64,000 bases of DNA, taken from Neptuniibacter sp. CAU 1671 (GTDB taxonomy: Bacteria; Pseudomonadota; Gammaproteobacteria; Pseudomonadales; Balneatricaceae). The stretch spans positions 62,001 to 126,000 of the forward strand of contig NZ_JARHUE010000001.1 of the NCBI RefSeq assembly GCF_029222905.1, written 5' to 3'. The position numbers and the translations under genes are program-made. The notes under the pieces were generated by a model. It saw only the letters and a list, made by a program, of their open reading frames with translations, was not told the DNA's origin and did not search any database. This document shows, one piece after another, positions 44,094 through 53,277 of this stretch (positions are counted from its first letter, which is position 1; the number at the start of each line of letters is the position of its first letter).

Positions 44094-44358
44094 CGTTCCA
44101 GGTGAGAGTGAGGCGCTCATCGTCCTCATCCACGTTGCCACCCAGGGTGACCAGATTCAGGTGCAGTTCCTGCACATCCCAGTCACGGCCGAGTTTTTCT
44201 TCCACCGTTTCCCGATTCACGACCATGTAATTTTCTGCCTCGATACGAATCATCGCCGGGTTGTGAATGATGGTGATTTCCGGATTGTCTTCTTCAACAG
44301 CTTCAAGAATGTAACGGGAAACATCGTTGTCCTGCAGAACCAGATATACTTTTGACAT
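44089..44358 (-). CDS. dmpM: Phenol hydroxylase coupling (effector) protein P2
   Basis: 89 residues, cofactorless regulatory protein of the monooxygenase (DmpM/MmoB family). MSKVYLVLQDNDVSRYI, then HNPAMIRIEAENYMVVNR and LGRDWDVQELHLNLVTLGG are the family blocks. It binds the hydroxylase to enable turnover. GAGGT precedes ATG. Confidence 0.94.
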   Translation of the reverse strand: MSKVYLVLQDNDVSRYILEAVEEDNPEITIIHNPAMIRIEAENYMVVNRETVEEKLGRDWDVQELHLNLVTLGGNVDEDDERLTLTWNE

Positions 44359-44370
44359 GGTGACCTCAGC

Positions 44371-45354
44371 TTACTTAATACCGGCTTTTGCCAGACGTTT
44401 ATCCAGATTCTGAAGGGCCATATTCAGGGCCTCTTCTCCCAGCATTTCGCGGGAAACCGCACTCAATGCTTCAGCAACCTGACCACGCCAGGATTCAATC
44501 CAGCCGGTAATCAGGGTCTTATTGGCGTCAGATTCCGCTACGGCGATTTTCAATACAGCATCCACCCAGCGGTTAGTATCCTTCGCCCAGTCACGCATAA
44601 ATTCAGTCAGCATGCCGATATCCTGAGCACCCTGCTCTGTCAGCGCGGCGTCGTACTGCTCAAAAAACAGGTCATATACCAGGGAGTCCATCACCACATC
44701 CTGAGCGATAAACAGCTCAAACCAGTCTTCGGTGGTCAGCATCTCTTCACAGAGTTTGCGCAGTGGCTGCCAGTAAGGGGCTTCCATCCACAGCTGCTTG
44801 GCCTCTTCCAGTGCTTCGCCAGTGTTGCCATCCAGCAGCAGGCCAATACGGGACAAGTACTGCGCGACGCCCAATCGGTCCATACCGTTGTACAAAAACG
44901 CCTGGGTCAGCGCAGTGCCAAAACCATAGGAGGAGCAGTACATGTTGTTAAGATTGGCGGTGTGTTCCACATGACGCAGTGGCACCAGAAAACGGATCAG
45001 CTGACCTTTAACTGTTTCAGGCAACAGGCGGGTAAGATCACGTTTTTCGAAGAAACCGTAGTTGTTCTCGGCGTTCTCTTGCATTTTGGCGCGCTGCTGC
45101 ACATAGGTGCCGTAGTAAAACTGACGGGGATCCTTAAACGCATACCAGTCGTTCATCTGTAGCGCAGTGCGACTGGCGTCGGTCAGTTCACGGTCCTGAT
45201 CCCACAATGGACGGTAGTGGAAGTTCACCAATGGCTGAATGTCATAGGTGGCTTCCTGATAGCGGGTGGCAGGTTTATCACCAAACCGGCGCTGCAGGTT
45301 GGCAAAGGTATTGCGAACCGGCTCCAGGGTTGATGTTTTAATTTCGATGCTCAT
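44371..45354 (-). CDS. dmpL: Phenol hydroxylase beta-type component P1
   Basis: 327 residues, DmpL/TouE-like ferritin-fold subunit without a diiron site. YDIQPLVNFHYRPLWDQDRE, RTALQMNDWYAFKDPRQFYY and LRHVEHTANLNNMYC are conserved. Structural partner of DmpN. A strong AAN tract and CAGGTGA precede the start. Confidence 0.94.
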   Translation of the reverse strand: MSIEIKTSTLEPVRNTFANLQRRFGDKPATRYQEATYDIQPLVNFHYRPLWDQDRELTDASRTALQMNDWYAFKDPRQFYYGTYVQQRAKMQENAENNYGFFEKRDLTRLLPETVKGQLIRFLVPLRHVEHTANLNNMYCSSYGFGTALTQAFLYNGMDRLGVAQYLSRIGLLLDGNTGEALEEAKQLWMEAPYWQPLRKLCEEMLTTEDWFELFIAQDVVMDSLVYDLFFEQYDAALTEQGAQDIGMLTEFMRDWAKDTNRWVDAVLKIAVAESDANKTLITGWIESWRGQVAEALSAVSREMLGEEALNMALQNLDKRLAKAGIK

Positions 45355-45366
45355 GGGGTCACCTGG

Positions 45367-45377
45367 TTATTGTTATT
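45367..45377 (-). promoter_or_regulatory. AAN tract before dmpL
   Basis: AATAACAATAA between dmpK and dmpL, directly upstream of CAGGTGACC. Candidate Hfq/Crc target. Confidence 0.55.
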
Positions 45378-45386
45378 GGGTGTTAC

Positions 45387-45668
45387 TCAGGAATGGCGTG
45401 CATGATTAGCGGCCATCAACGTTTCTTCTCCGTAACGCCACTTTTCCATTTCCTGGTCGATCTTTTCCATCTGCGCCTGGGTCATAAATTCCACCTGATT
45501 AGTGGTGCAGAAGGACTCAAATGCCTGTTTGGGCAAAATCAGTTCCACAAACAGCTCGGGTGAGCTGATCGCAAAATCAAATTCAATAAACTTGCCGTTG
45601 TCGCTGCGCACACGAACGTATTTCTTCAACGTCGCATCCGCTGAATTCGGTGTATGTTGCGTCCGCAT
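45387..45668 (-). CDS. dmpK: Phenol hydroxylase assembly component P0
   Basis: 93 residues, DmpK/PhhK family: KYVRVRSDNGKFIEFDFAIS, then SPELFVELILPKQAFESFC. DmpK is dispensable for catalysis but assists iron loading/assembly of the oxygenase. First of the hydroxylase genes; the stem-loop at 45706 separates it from the dioxygenase gene. Confidence 0.92.
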   Translation of the reverse strand: MRTQHTPNSADATLKKYVRVRSDNGKFIEFDFAISSPELFVELILPKQAFESFCTTNQVEFMTQAQMEKIDQEMEKWRYGEETLMAANHARHS

Positions 45669-45705
45669 AAAATCGCCCTGTTTTATGTTGAACCGTTGAT
45701 CAGAT

Positions 45706-45727
45706 GGGGACGGACCATGCCGTCCCC
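45706..45727 (-). promoter_or_regulatory. Intercistronic hairpin between the dioxygenase gene and dmpK
   Basis: GGGGACGG (45706-45713) pairs perfectly with CCGTCCCC (45720-45727), six-base loop, no T tract on the minus strand. It could cap the dioxygenase mRNA and lower read-through into the hydroxylase genes. Confidence 0.6.
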
Positions 45728-45736
45728 GGCTAAAGA

Positions 45737-46666
45737 TCAGCTGACAACAGTCAGGAAGGTCTCATGCAGCTTGCGCTGCGGATAATCGAGACCCTGACCA
45801 AAGTTATCGAAGGTCCAGGTCAGGACTTCCCAGTCTGGGTAAGGCTCATAGCCGCCCATAAAGGTCTCGAAACGGTTGCCGGAAGGGTCCCAGGCATAGA
45901 TGGTGCAACCGCGGGTGATGCCGTGACGGGTTGGGCCAATATCCACGGCCACATCGTTCATGGACATGATGTCACCGGCCCGCAGTACCTGTTCCCAAGT
46001 CTGCATGCGGAAAGAGCAGTGATGCAGCTTGCCCGGCTCCGGATACTCGGCAAAGGCGATATCGTGAGCCTTATGCGAACAGGACAGCCAGATGGCCAGT
46101 TCCATTTCACCGTCTTCACCCAGCGCACGCTCCACCAGATAGAAACCCAATACATCCACTAAGATTTTTTTGTTCTCAGCAATGTTAGGGCCGTAGAGCA
46201 ATGCATGATCAAGGCGAACAGGGGCGATTCCTTTTTCGGAATTTTCACACCAGGGCCCCGGATTTTCAGTGGGTAAGCCATTACCGACTTTGGTTTTGGT
46301 GGCGTAGAGTTCAAACTCATGGCCGGATGGAAGGGTGAAACGCACGCGCTCACCGGTTTCAAGCAGGTCACCCGCGGGCAGACGCCGAGTGGTGACACCG
46401 TACTCGTTCAGATCAGCTTCAAATTTATCCAGAGTGGCTTCATCAAGCACCTTGAACCCGATGAAATCAATACCGGCCTGATCAGCTTCGCGAATGATAT
46501 AACTGCTGTGATCGTGCTCATCCCAGCATTTAAAGTAAACCCGGCCCTGATCATCACGTCCGGTTTCTACAAGGCCCATAACGTCGCCATAAAACTTGAC
46601 TGCTTCTTCAAGATTCAGAACGCGAACCTGGGCGTGGCCTGGACGCAAAACGCCAGTCATAGCCAT
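45737..46666 (-). CDS. dmpB: Catechol 2,3-dioxygenase
   Basis: 309 residues, type I extradiol dioxygenase (XylE/DmpB). Two vicinal-oxygen-chelate repeats; iron ligands in RLDHALLYG, KLHHCSFRM and NRFETFMGGYE. Opens catechol to 2-hydroxymuconic semialdehyde. First gene of the operon: AAGGAG stands 6 bases before ATG 46666, and a sigma-54 promoter lies about 75-90 bp upstream. Placing it before the hydroxylase genes differs from the pVI150 dmp order. Confidence 0.95.
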   Translation of the reverse strand: MAMTGVLRPGHAQVRVLNLEEAVKFYGDVMGLVETGRDDQGRVYFKCWDEHDHSSYIIREADQAGIDFIGFKVLDEATLDKFEADLNEYGVTTRRLPAGDLLETGERVRFTLPSGHEFELYATKTKVGNGLPTENPGPWCENSEKGIAPVRLDHALLYGPNIAENKKILVDVLGFYLVERALGEDGEMELAIWLSCSHKAHDIAFAEYPEPGKLHHCSFRMQTWEQVLRAGDIMSMNDVAVDIGPTRHGITRGCTIYAWDPSGNRFETFMGGYEPYPDWEVLTWTFDNFGQGLDYPQRKLHETFLTVVS

Positions 46667-46682
46667 AGTGATCTCTCCTTAC

Positions 46683-46690
46683 TTATTTTT
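46683..46690 (-). promoter_or_regulatory. AANAANAA match before dmpB
   Basis: AAAAATAA followed by GTAAGGAG, the dmpB ribosome site. Confidence 0.4.
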
Positions 46691-46739
46691 ATGTTTAGAG
46701 CAGCTGTGTGCTGTGCACACGTTGCTAGACTCTATAAAA

Positions 46740-46755
46740 GCAATCAGGAGACCAA
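46740..46755 (-). promoter_or_regulatory. Sigma-54 promoter of the meta-cleavage operon
   Basis: Minus strand TTGGTCTCCTGATTGCT with GG and GC exactly 10 bases apart and a good TTGCT -12 element; the -24 element keeps TGG. Start expected near 46729, about 63 bases before dmpB. Confidence 0.65.
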
Positions 46756-46819
46756 CTATGCTAACTGTATGTTTTTAGTATTTTTTATTATTTATGATGT
46801 TGGAAAGAATTTTTATTTT

Positions 46820-46914
46820 TTACAATTTTGTAACCTTCAAGCAATCGTAATTACAAATTTGTAAACAGCAATTATGCAGATTGTGCAAATGCAAAATAAT
46901 TGACAATTTTGCAA
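46820..46914. promoter_or_regulatory. Upstream activator palindromes of the meta operon
   Basis: TTACAATTTTGTAA (46820-46833) and TTACAAATTTGTAA (46851-46864), plus a 12-of-14 relative TGACAATTTTGCAA (46901-46914). Centres lie about 98, 129 and 179 bp before the presumed start, the usual enhancer range of XylR/DmpR proteins; the first two centres are 31 bp apart, close to three helical turns. Confidence 0.6.
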
Positions 46915-46937
46915 TTCGATAACCTGGCCAAAGAGTA

Positions 46938-48599
46938 TTACTGCCCTTGTTTGGATAATTTATAGGCAACCTGGCGACGCGTCAGACCCAGCAATCGTGC
47001 GGCTTCCGAGACATTCCCGCTCGCTCGCTCCATCGCCACATTCACCAGACGGTCTTCAAGATTTTTCAGATTGAGTTCTTCATTGGGAAGAACTCTTAAA
47101 TCAATCTGATGACTCAGACGATGGTCATCGCTGACACCACCATCCGGTTTGACTGATGCCAGGGTTTTAGCATCACTGTTTATTTTGAGTTGCTCCATAC
47201 CGATCCAGCCATTTTCCGGCAATAGCAAAATCGCACGCTCAATCACATTTTCCAGCTGTCTCACATTACCGGGCCAATCATAATGCGTCAGTTCAGCCAT
47301 CGCTTCGTCAGTAACCCCCATCACCTGTTTAGCATAAACCGGCGCGTATTTATCAACCATCGCTTTGGTCAGCAGTTTGATATCCGTTTTACGTTCACGC
47401 AGCGGCGGGATCTCCACCGGATAGGCAGAGAGGCGGTAATACAGGTCGGAACGAAATAGACCCTCCTCGATCATCTGATGCAGATCGACGTTGGTAGCCG
47501 CAATCAGGCGAACGTTGACCTTACGGATCTTGCCATCACCCAACCGCTCTACTTCACCGGTTTGCAGTACACGCAGCAACTTAACCTGCGCCGCCAGCGA
47601 CATCTCCCCTAACTCATCCAGAAACAGCGTGCCACCATCGGCACGTTCAAACTTCCCCGGCCTGGATTGCTGAGCACCTGTATAAGCACCCTGACTGACG
47701 CCAAACAGTTCAGCTTCAATCAATTCACTGGGAATGGCACCGCAGTTAATGGGGATAAAGGGACCCGATGCTCGGTCGCTGTTCTGGTGCAGCCACTTGG
47801 CAAACACCTCTTTACCGACACCGGTTTCTCCGAGTAACAACACGGAGATTGGTGCCTGCGCGGCTTTACTCAGCAGATCAAAACAATGTTTGAAGCCCTG
47901 AGATTCGCCCACCAGATTACCCTGTGCAGGGACTTTTGAACGCTTGCCACGCAGTTCATTGAGTTCCCGTTCGATATCCACCAGTTCCTGCTGGACAACT
48001 TCCGGACGGAAAAGATCGAGGTATTGTGGGTCATCCCAGGCTTCTGCAGGTTTACCGACCAGAACACAATGTTCATGCCCCCGGCAGACACATTCGATCT
48101 CTTTAAACACAATAAAACGTTTGAAAAAGGCGGTCACATAACCGGAGGCATAGCCGGTCAGGTTCCAGCACACCGAATGCTCGCCGGTACCAAACACTTT
48201 AAGGTGGGCTTCAGCTTCAACCGACTCTTTACAGACCGCCCGACCATAGAAGATACCCTCCTCCCAGTCGATATCTGCATCTGTCACCTCTGGCTTCACA
48301 ATGCCTTCAAAGGCATGCAGTTCAGGACCCACCCGAAAAACCTCGAAGTTGTCCGCTTCACCGAAGGATTTTGCAGCCAGGTTGGCATCCATCTGACCCG
48401 CCACAAAACCCATACGCAGCAGCGTGCCCTTAGCTTTTTCAATACCGTAGTTTTCGATCAGGTCGCGGCGTAACTCGCCAAAGGCAGCTGCGTGAATCAG
48501 CATCATGCGGTTCTGTCCCAGCCAGATATGACCCTTATCAAGGTCAAAATGCAGGCTGGAGCGTAGGTTGAGGCGATCTAACAAACGTTGTTTTGTCAT
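46938..48599 (-). CDS. dmpR: XylR/DmpR-type sigma-54 activator 2 (likely phenol sensor)
   Basis: 553 residues: V4R sensor, AAA+ domain ([24 protein letters not shown]) and Fis-type HTH ([20 protein letters not shown]). Zinc ligands C144, E167, C170, C178 are kept; H95 occupies the phenol-binding His106 position of MopR, but the Trp134 position is C123. Together with its position just upstream of the phenol operon, this makes it the probable phenol activator. Its start codon lies at the end of an A-rich tract, with no clear Shine-Dalgarno. Confidence 0.9.
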   Translation of the reverse strand: MTKQRLLDRLNLRSSLHFDLDKGHIWLGQNRMMLIHAAAFGELRRDLIENYGIEKAKGTLLRMGFVAGQMDANLAAKSFGEADNFEVFRVGPELHAFEGIVKPEVTDADIDWEEGIFYGRAVCKESVEAEAHLKVFGTGEHSVCWNLTGYASGYVTAFFKRFIVFKEIECVCRGHEHCVLVGKPAEAWDDPQYLDLFRPEVVQQELVDIERELNELRGKRSKVPAQGNLVGESQGFKHCFDLLSKAAQAPISVLLLGETGVGKEVFAKWLHQNSDRASGPFIPINCGAIPSELIEAELFGVSQGAYTGAQQSRPGKFERADGGTLFLDELGEMSLAAQVKLLRVLQTGEVERLGDGKIRKVNVRLIAATNVDLHQMIEEGLFRSDLYYRLSAYPVEIPPLRERKTDIKLLTKAMVDKYAPVYAKQVMGVTDEAMAELTHYDWPGNVRQLENVIERAILLLPENGWIGMEQLKINSDAKTLASVKPDGGVSDDHRLSHQIDLRVLPNEELNLKNLEDRLVNVAMERASGNVSEAARLLGLTRRQVAYKLSKQGQ

Positions 48600-48615
48600 T
48601 TTTGTTATTTTTCTT
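48599..48615 (-). promoter_or_regulatory. Long A-rich AAN tract abutting the activator 2 start codon
   Basis: AAGAAAAATAACAAAAA gives five consecutive AAN units ending on the A of the ATG. It is the longest such tract in the window and replaces a normal ribosome site, a strong Hfq/Crc candidate. Confidence 0.6.
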
Positions 48616-48641
48616 ATGAATGCGTTTTATTGAATCTAACG

Positions 48642-48727
48642 TTTTTACAAAAATGTAAAAATAGTGCATTAGAAGCAAAAAATACGCATTTTAAAAATAA
48701 CAAACCACGTTATTTACAAATTTGTCA
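48642..48727. promoter_or_regulatory. Two palindromes upstream of activator 2
   Basis: TTTTTACA-AAAA-TGTAAAAA (48642-48661) and TTACAAATTTGTCA (48714-48727, 13 of 14 relative to the meta operon sites). They suggest that the activator binds in front of its own gene. Confidence 0.45.
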
Positions 48728-48771
48728 CTTGCCGGATCAGGGATACAGCAACGTCAGCAGATGCTGTTACA

Positions 48772-50562
48772 TCAGTCCTTCAATAACAACTCTGGATCAA
48801 AGCCCATAATCAGGGCGCCCCAGTGCCTGCCGTTAATGTAGGCAGGAATAGACAGCTCACTGAGAATCTGACCGGTATCCCGAATATAGGTCTGCAACAT
48901 GAAGGGCTGATTATGCGTTGCCCGACGTTGCTCAGAACGGGTGTTGAAGTAAATTCGGCGGTGGCGACTCTGAGCATTGTCCACCTTGAAATCACCACGT
49001 AGAGGCTGGGATACGGCGCGGTGATGGGTGCCGATATAGCCATTTTTATCTACCAGCACGGCATAGATAAACTCAGGATTTGCCGACAAAAACGCATCAA
49101 ACCGTGGCTGCAGTTGGGCATCAAACTGATCGTTGTAACTGACGGCAAACTTTGCAGGCTCCTGGCCGGGGTTTTGTCGCTGATAACGTTCGTCAAACAC
49201 ATCACAATGCCCGGCCAACTGGGCCAGTAAAATGTCTACCTCAGCCTTGAAACCACGCCCTTTCTGAATCAGATGCTCAAACGCACCGTAGCCGATGATA
49301 AAGCGTGACAGCAGCTCCTGGCTCTCTTCTGTAGAGACCTCCAGCGCATTGGAATACTCCTGTGAGCAGTCCATTTCGGATTTAATGCTGGTCGAGATCG
49401 ATGTGATCTGCTGCACATGTTTATGTGCTTCTTTATTGGTATAAGACAGCTCTTCAATCGCAGCACTGATGCCTGCGAGCTGACCATTGACCAATTCAAA
49501 GTCACTGACCATCTGGGCAAACTGGCCTGTAGTCTGCTCAATAAATTGCCCCGTCGTTTCCACGTAACCCAGAATATCTTCTGCGCTGTCATTGGTATTG
49601 GATACCAGCGATGACATTGCGGTAATGCTCTGATCAATATCGGTAGTGGCCTGACCCACCTTCTGCGCCAGATTACGCACTTCATCAGCAACAACGGCAA
49701 AGCCGCGCCCTGCCTCACCCGCACGAGCAGCCTCGATGGACGCGTTAAGGGCCAGCAGGTTGGTCTGGTCGGAAAAATCCTGCACCATGCTCAGGGTCTG
49801 GCTTACTTTACGCGAGTTCTCCTGCAGGCTGTGTACCGTATGCTGGAACTGGTGGAGCTGGTCCCGGATCGCATCGACCTGCTGCTTGACCTGCTTCAGC
49901 TCTTCACTGGAACCACGCACCTCTTTCAGATTCGCTGAGTTCTGTTCACTGATCTGCACCGTGCTGCGGGCAATATCTTCGATGGCCTGGATCGCTTCAT
50001 TACTGGACTGGAACACAGACTGAGCACAGGATTCCTGATCACCTGCTTGTTTATGTGCCTGACCAATCACCTGTTTTAACCGGGCGGCAGCCAGCGCAAC
50101 ATTCACACTACGGGTCCGGGTGTCAGCGATAATCTGTTTCAGGTTGTCAGCGAAATCATTATAACTGGTCGCCATAACCGAAATTTCATCATGGGTATAG
50201 GCTGGCAATGTGGCGGAAATGTCACCGTCTTTTTCCTTGATAGCCCGAAGTACGCTGGTCACATCATTGATCGGACGCAGAAACAGATGGCGCATAAAAA
50301 AGATGGTAAAGATGCCTGCCACAAGCGCAAAACTGACCGTCACAATCCCTACCAGCCAAAATTCATTCAGGCTTGCATTGAGTACCTCCCTGCCAACAGC
50401 CGAGAGCTCTACCGAGTCCAGTTCGGACTGCAGGCGACGACCATAGACCACGCCAATGCCCAGAAGCAGCACATGGGGTGCCAGCAGGAAAAGCACATTG
50501 CCGATGATTTTTTTACTCAGGGAATTGAAGAAGCTTTTTTCAATGGCGGTATACAGGCTCAT
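48772..50562 (-). CDS. Methyl-accepting chemotaxis protein with C-terminal sensor domain
   Basis: 596 residues. Two membrane helices (about 20-42 and 70-92) separated by only a short periplasmic loop, HAMP ([20 protein letters not shown]), signalling hairpin ([20 protein letters not shown] then [15 protein letters not shown]), then a C-terminal Cache-like domain ([40 protein letters not shown]). Sensing is therefore probably cytoplasmic. It lies directly upstream of the phenol regulator on the same strand and may mediate chemotaxis to aromatics or to energy status. Confidence 0.88.
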   Translation of the reverse strand: MSLYTAIEKSFFNSLSKKIIGNVLFLLAPHVLLLGIGVVYGRRLQSELDSVELSAVGREVLNASLNEFWLVGIVTVSFALVAGIFTIFFMRHLFLRPINDVTSVLRAIKEKDGDISATLPAYTHDEISVMATSYNDFADNLKQIIADTRTRSVNVALAAARLKQVIGQAHKQAGDQESCAQSVFQSSNEAIQAIEDIARSTVQISEQNSANLKEVRGSSEELKQVKQQVDAIRDQLHQFQHTVHSLQENSRKVSQTLSMVQDFSDQTNLLALNASIEAARAGEAGRGFAVVADEVRNLAQKVGQATTDIDQSITAMSSLVSNTNDSAEDILGYVETTGQFIEQTTGQFAQMVSDFELVNGQLAGISAAIEELSYTNKEAHKHVQQITSISTSIKSEMDCSQEYSNALEVSTEESQELLSRFIIGYGAFEHLIQKGRGFKAEVDILLAQLAGHCDVFDERYQRQNPGQEPAKFAVSYNDQFDAQLQPRFDAFLSANPEFIYAVLVDKNGYIGTHHRAVSQPLRGDFKVDNAQSRHRRIYFNTRSEQRRATHNQPFMLQTYIRDTGQILSELSIPAYINGRHWGALIMGFDPELLLKD

Positions 50563-50574
50563 CCACTCGTACTC

Positions 50575-50590
50575 TTTTATTGTTATTGTT
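50575..50590 (-). promoter_or_regulatory. AAN tract before the chemoreceptor gene
   Basis: AACAATAACAATAAAA, five AAN units, 13 bases before the ATG and next to GAG-type ribosome site bases. Candidate Hfq/Crc target. Confidence 0.55.
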
Positions 50591-51029
50591 AAGCCGACAA
50601 CTTACTCAAACAGTCAGCCCACATCAGACAATAGTCTAGGCCGGTGTTTTAAACAAAAAACATGCCACTGTCCAGAGCCAAATTAAAACAGATTAAAGTA
50701 TTGATTTTATTGGTAAAAATAATTTTATTATTACTTTATTAATATTTGAAAAACCTAAAATTTGGCACACTGTCACACAAATGACACGCTTTGACACAGT
50801 TGGTGCCTAATGTAACTTCTCCCAATTCTGCCCGATAAACAGGGGTATTTAGAAAACTCGGAGAGTTAATTAGGATTTATTTTGGGTTTATAGATGGATG
50901 TTTGAATTCTCGAATCTGGCTGAGAGTAAACTGGAGAATCTGGATCTCTGTGGGCAGACAGGCGAATGATGACGTAACCTGAGTAAGGGCACTAAACTAC
51001 ATCCAGCTGATAAAAAATCCTGCGGCATT

Positions 51030-51048
51030 AGCCCTGTCAGACAGGGCT
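51030..51048 (-). terminator. Hairpin after the nitronate monooxygenase gene
   Basis: AGCCCTGT (51030-51037), CAG, ACAGGGCT (51041-51048); a T6 run occurs about 12 bases beyond on the minus strand. Probable terminator. Confidence 0.6.
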
Positions 51049-51056
51049 ATCTATAT

Positions 51057-52037
51057 CTAACAATCGCTTTCAACTTTGCTTTGAATTGCACGCTGGCTCG
51101 CTAATGCCTGCGCAATGATCCGCTCCACCAGTTGCGACACTGATGGCGCATCACTGATCAGTCCCTGAGAGATGCCGGTCCAGAAGATGCCTTGGGAGAG
51201 ATCACCGCTGGCAAGTACCTCAGCACCTTTAGCACCTGACACCCAGGCGGCAATATTACTGAACTGTGTACCCGCAACCGCCTCCTGCTGCGCTACTTTC
51301 ACGGCAACGTCATTACGGTAGACCCGCGCGGTATTACGAAAGCTTCTTAAAATCAATTGAGTATCGGCTTCACCGGCTTCGATCAGCACCTGCTTAAGCG
51401 CGGGATGCACCGGAGCCTCTTCAGTGGCCATAAACCGGGTCCCCATGGCTATACCACATGCACCAAGCGCCAGTGCAGCGATTAAACCCCGACCATCGGC
51501 AAAACCACCGCAGGCAATGACCGGTACTGATAACTGATCCACCGCCCGGGGCACCAGTACCAGTGAAGGAACATCCTGCTCACCGGGATGCCCGGCAGCC
51601 TCAAACCCATCAATGGTGATCGCCGCACAGCCGAGTTTTTCTGCCTTAAGGGCATGTTTAACCGAGGTGCACTTGTGAATCACTTTGATACCCGCCGCAT
51701 GAAACAACGGCATCAGTGCTTCCGGACTGCGCCCGGCGGTTTCGACCACCCGTACACCTGATTGTGCAATTACCCGGGCATAACCTTCATAATCCACCGG
51801 TTGCTGGGTAGGCAGCAACGTCAGGTTTACACCAAACGGCTGGTCGGTGAGTTGCTGGGTTTTTTCAATCTCATTCTTCAGATCTGTCGGAGATGGCTGG
51901 GTCAATGCACTGAGAAAACCCAGTGCACCGGCATTAGCAACGGCGGCCACCAGTTCAGCGGTGGCTACACGTTGCATACCACTCTGGATAATCGGATGGC
52001 GTACACCAAACAGTTCTGTCATTGCCGTCTTAAACAT
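51057..52037 (-). CDS. Nitronate monooxygenase (2-nitropropane dioxygenase-like)
   Basis: About 326 residues, FMN TIM barrel. HPIIQSGMQRVATAELVAAV, AITIDGFEAAGHPGEQD (catalytic-His loop AGHPG) and ACGGFADGRGLIAALALGA with GTRFMATEEAPVHP mark the FMN site. Such enzymes oxidise nitronates or act as enoyl-type reductases. ATG 52037 (MFKTAM) follows GGGTGA. Translationally close to the acyl-CoA dehydrogenase, whose stop is 5 bp upstream. Confidence 0.88.
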   Translation of the reverse strand: MFKTAMTELFGVRHPIIQSGMQRVATAELVAAVANAGALGFLSALTQPSPTDLKNEIEKTQQLTDQPFGVNLTLLPTQQPVDYEGYARVIAQSGVRVVETAGRSPEALMPLFHAAGIKVIHKCTSVKHALKAEKLGCAAITIDGFEAAGHPGEQDVPSLVLVPRAVDQLSVPVIACGGFADGRGLIAALALGACGIAMGTRFMATEEAPVHPALKQVLIEAGEADTQLILRSFRNTARVYRNDVAVKVAQQEAVAGTQFSNIAAWVSGAKGAEVLASGDLSQGIFWTGISQGLISDAPSVSQLVERIIAQALASQRAIQSKVESDC

Positions 52038-52042
52038 CACTA

Positions 52043-53266
52043 TCACCCTGTAATTTCTTTGCCGAAGATCTGACGCGCCACAATCATGCGCTGAATTTCA
52101 TTGGTTCCTTCATAGATCTCGGTGATCTTGTAATCCCGGTAGACCTCTTCGACCTTGTAGTGGCTGCCGTCAGCTGACAATGTGCGCATATAACCATAAC
52201 CACCAAAAATCTGGATCCCATCGCGGGCCATATCCCCTGCCAGTTCAGTGCCATAAAATTTCGCCATCCCCGCTTCCGGCTCAGCCTGTTTGGCACCCAG
52301 ATCAAGTCTCAGTGCAGCTTTCAGGTAGAGGTTTCTGGCGTTTTCAATCTGTGTTGCCCGGCCGGCCATCAGGAACTGCCAGTGCTGAAACGCACCAATT
52401 TTCTGGCCAAAGGCTTCCCGTGTTTTCAGATGCTGTACTGAGTGATCAAACACCACCTGCGCCATCCCGACCCCGGTAGCCCCTATACCAATCCGTCCCA
52501 GGGCCAGCGCCGACAATGCTCGTTTTAAGCCATCCCCGGCATTGCCTACCCGATGAGTCACCGGCACTCTGACCTGATCAAAATGCACATCGGCGGTGAG
52601 TTGGCCTCGGTTACCGAGCTTGAGGTCTGGCGTACCTACGGTGACACCCTCGGAATCTGTATCAACCAGCAGCAACACCATGCCATCAGTTTCACTTTTA
52701 CAGAGCACCAGAATAAAACCGGCAACCGGCGAGTTGGTGATCCAGCGTTTATGACCATGGATGACGTAATGGTCCCCATCACGATAGGTCATGGTTCTGA
52801 CTGAGCGTGCAGAAAGATCGGTACTGGCGGCAGGTTCAGTGGTGGCGAAGGCACCGACGGTTTCCCCATTGATCACTTTACTCAGGTAGGTTTTACGCAG
52901 CTCAGGGGAAGCATATTCCAAGGTTTTTCCGGCCAGAATGCAGTGCACATCAAAAATGGCTGCAATGGAGTTACTGTGATAGGCCAGCTCCTCACAGGTC
53001 ACAGCGGTTGCCAGAATCGGATGTGCCAGGCCGCGGCCACCATCAGCTGCACTATAGGGAATCTGGAAAAGGCCTTTTTCAGCCATCCGGTCAAAAATAT
53101 CCCGTGGGAAGTTTTCTACCGACTCATCGTTATGGGCAATTTCATACGCTCTGGGAGCGATAAATTCATCGGCAAACGCGCGCACCTCCTCCCGGATAGC
53201 CTGAATTTCAGGGGGTGATATCAGGTCATGATAAAGCGTGTCAGAAAGTCGTTCTGGCTGTGACAT
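52043..53266 (-). CDS. Acyl-CoA dehydrogenase
   Basis: About 407 residues with the complete ACAD fold: EEVRAFADEFIAPRAYEIAH, ATTEPAASTDLSARSV (FAD segment), RWITNSPVAGFILVL and the C-terminal IFGGYGYMRTL plus YRDYKITEIYEGTNEIQRM holding the catalytic-base region. The start is taken as ATG 53266, which has GGAG 6 bases upstream; two in-frame upstream ATGs exist (53278, 53293). Acyl substrate unknown. Forms an operon with the nitronate monooxygenase. Confidence 0.9.
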   Translation of the reverse strand: MSQPERLSDTLYHDLISPPEIQAIREEVRAFADEFIAPRAYEIAHNDESVENFPRDIFDRMAEKGLFQIPYSAADGGRGLAHPILATAVTCEELAYHSNSIAAIFDVHCILAGKTLEYASPELRKTYLSKVINGETVGAFATTEPAASTDLSARSVRTMTYRDGDHYVIHGHKRWITNSPVAGFILVLCKSETDGMVLLLVDTDSEGVTVGTPDLKLGNRGQLTADVHFDQVRVPVTHRVGNAGDGLKRALSALALGRIGIGATGVGMAQVVFDHSVQHLKTREAFGQKIGAFQHWQFLMAGRATQIENARNLYLKAALRLDLGAKQAEPEAGMAKFYGTELAGDMARDGIQIFGGYGYMRTLSADGSHYKVEEVYRDYKITEIYEGTNEIQRMIVARQIFGKEITG

Positions 53267-53277
53267 GGTCTGCTCCA

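Larger units (their letters stand above)
50563..51056. other. Intergenic region before the chemoreceptor gene
   Basis: 494 bp with the chemoreceptor promoter, which I cannot assign; no sigma-54 or FliA match was found. At 50764-50807 repeated TGTCA/TGACA elements lie between GGCAC and GTGCC arms and may form an operator. Otherwise empty and AT-rich on the left. Confidence 0.4.
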
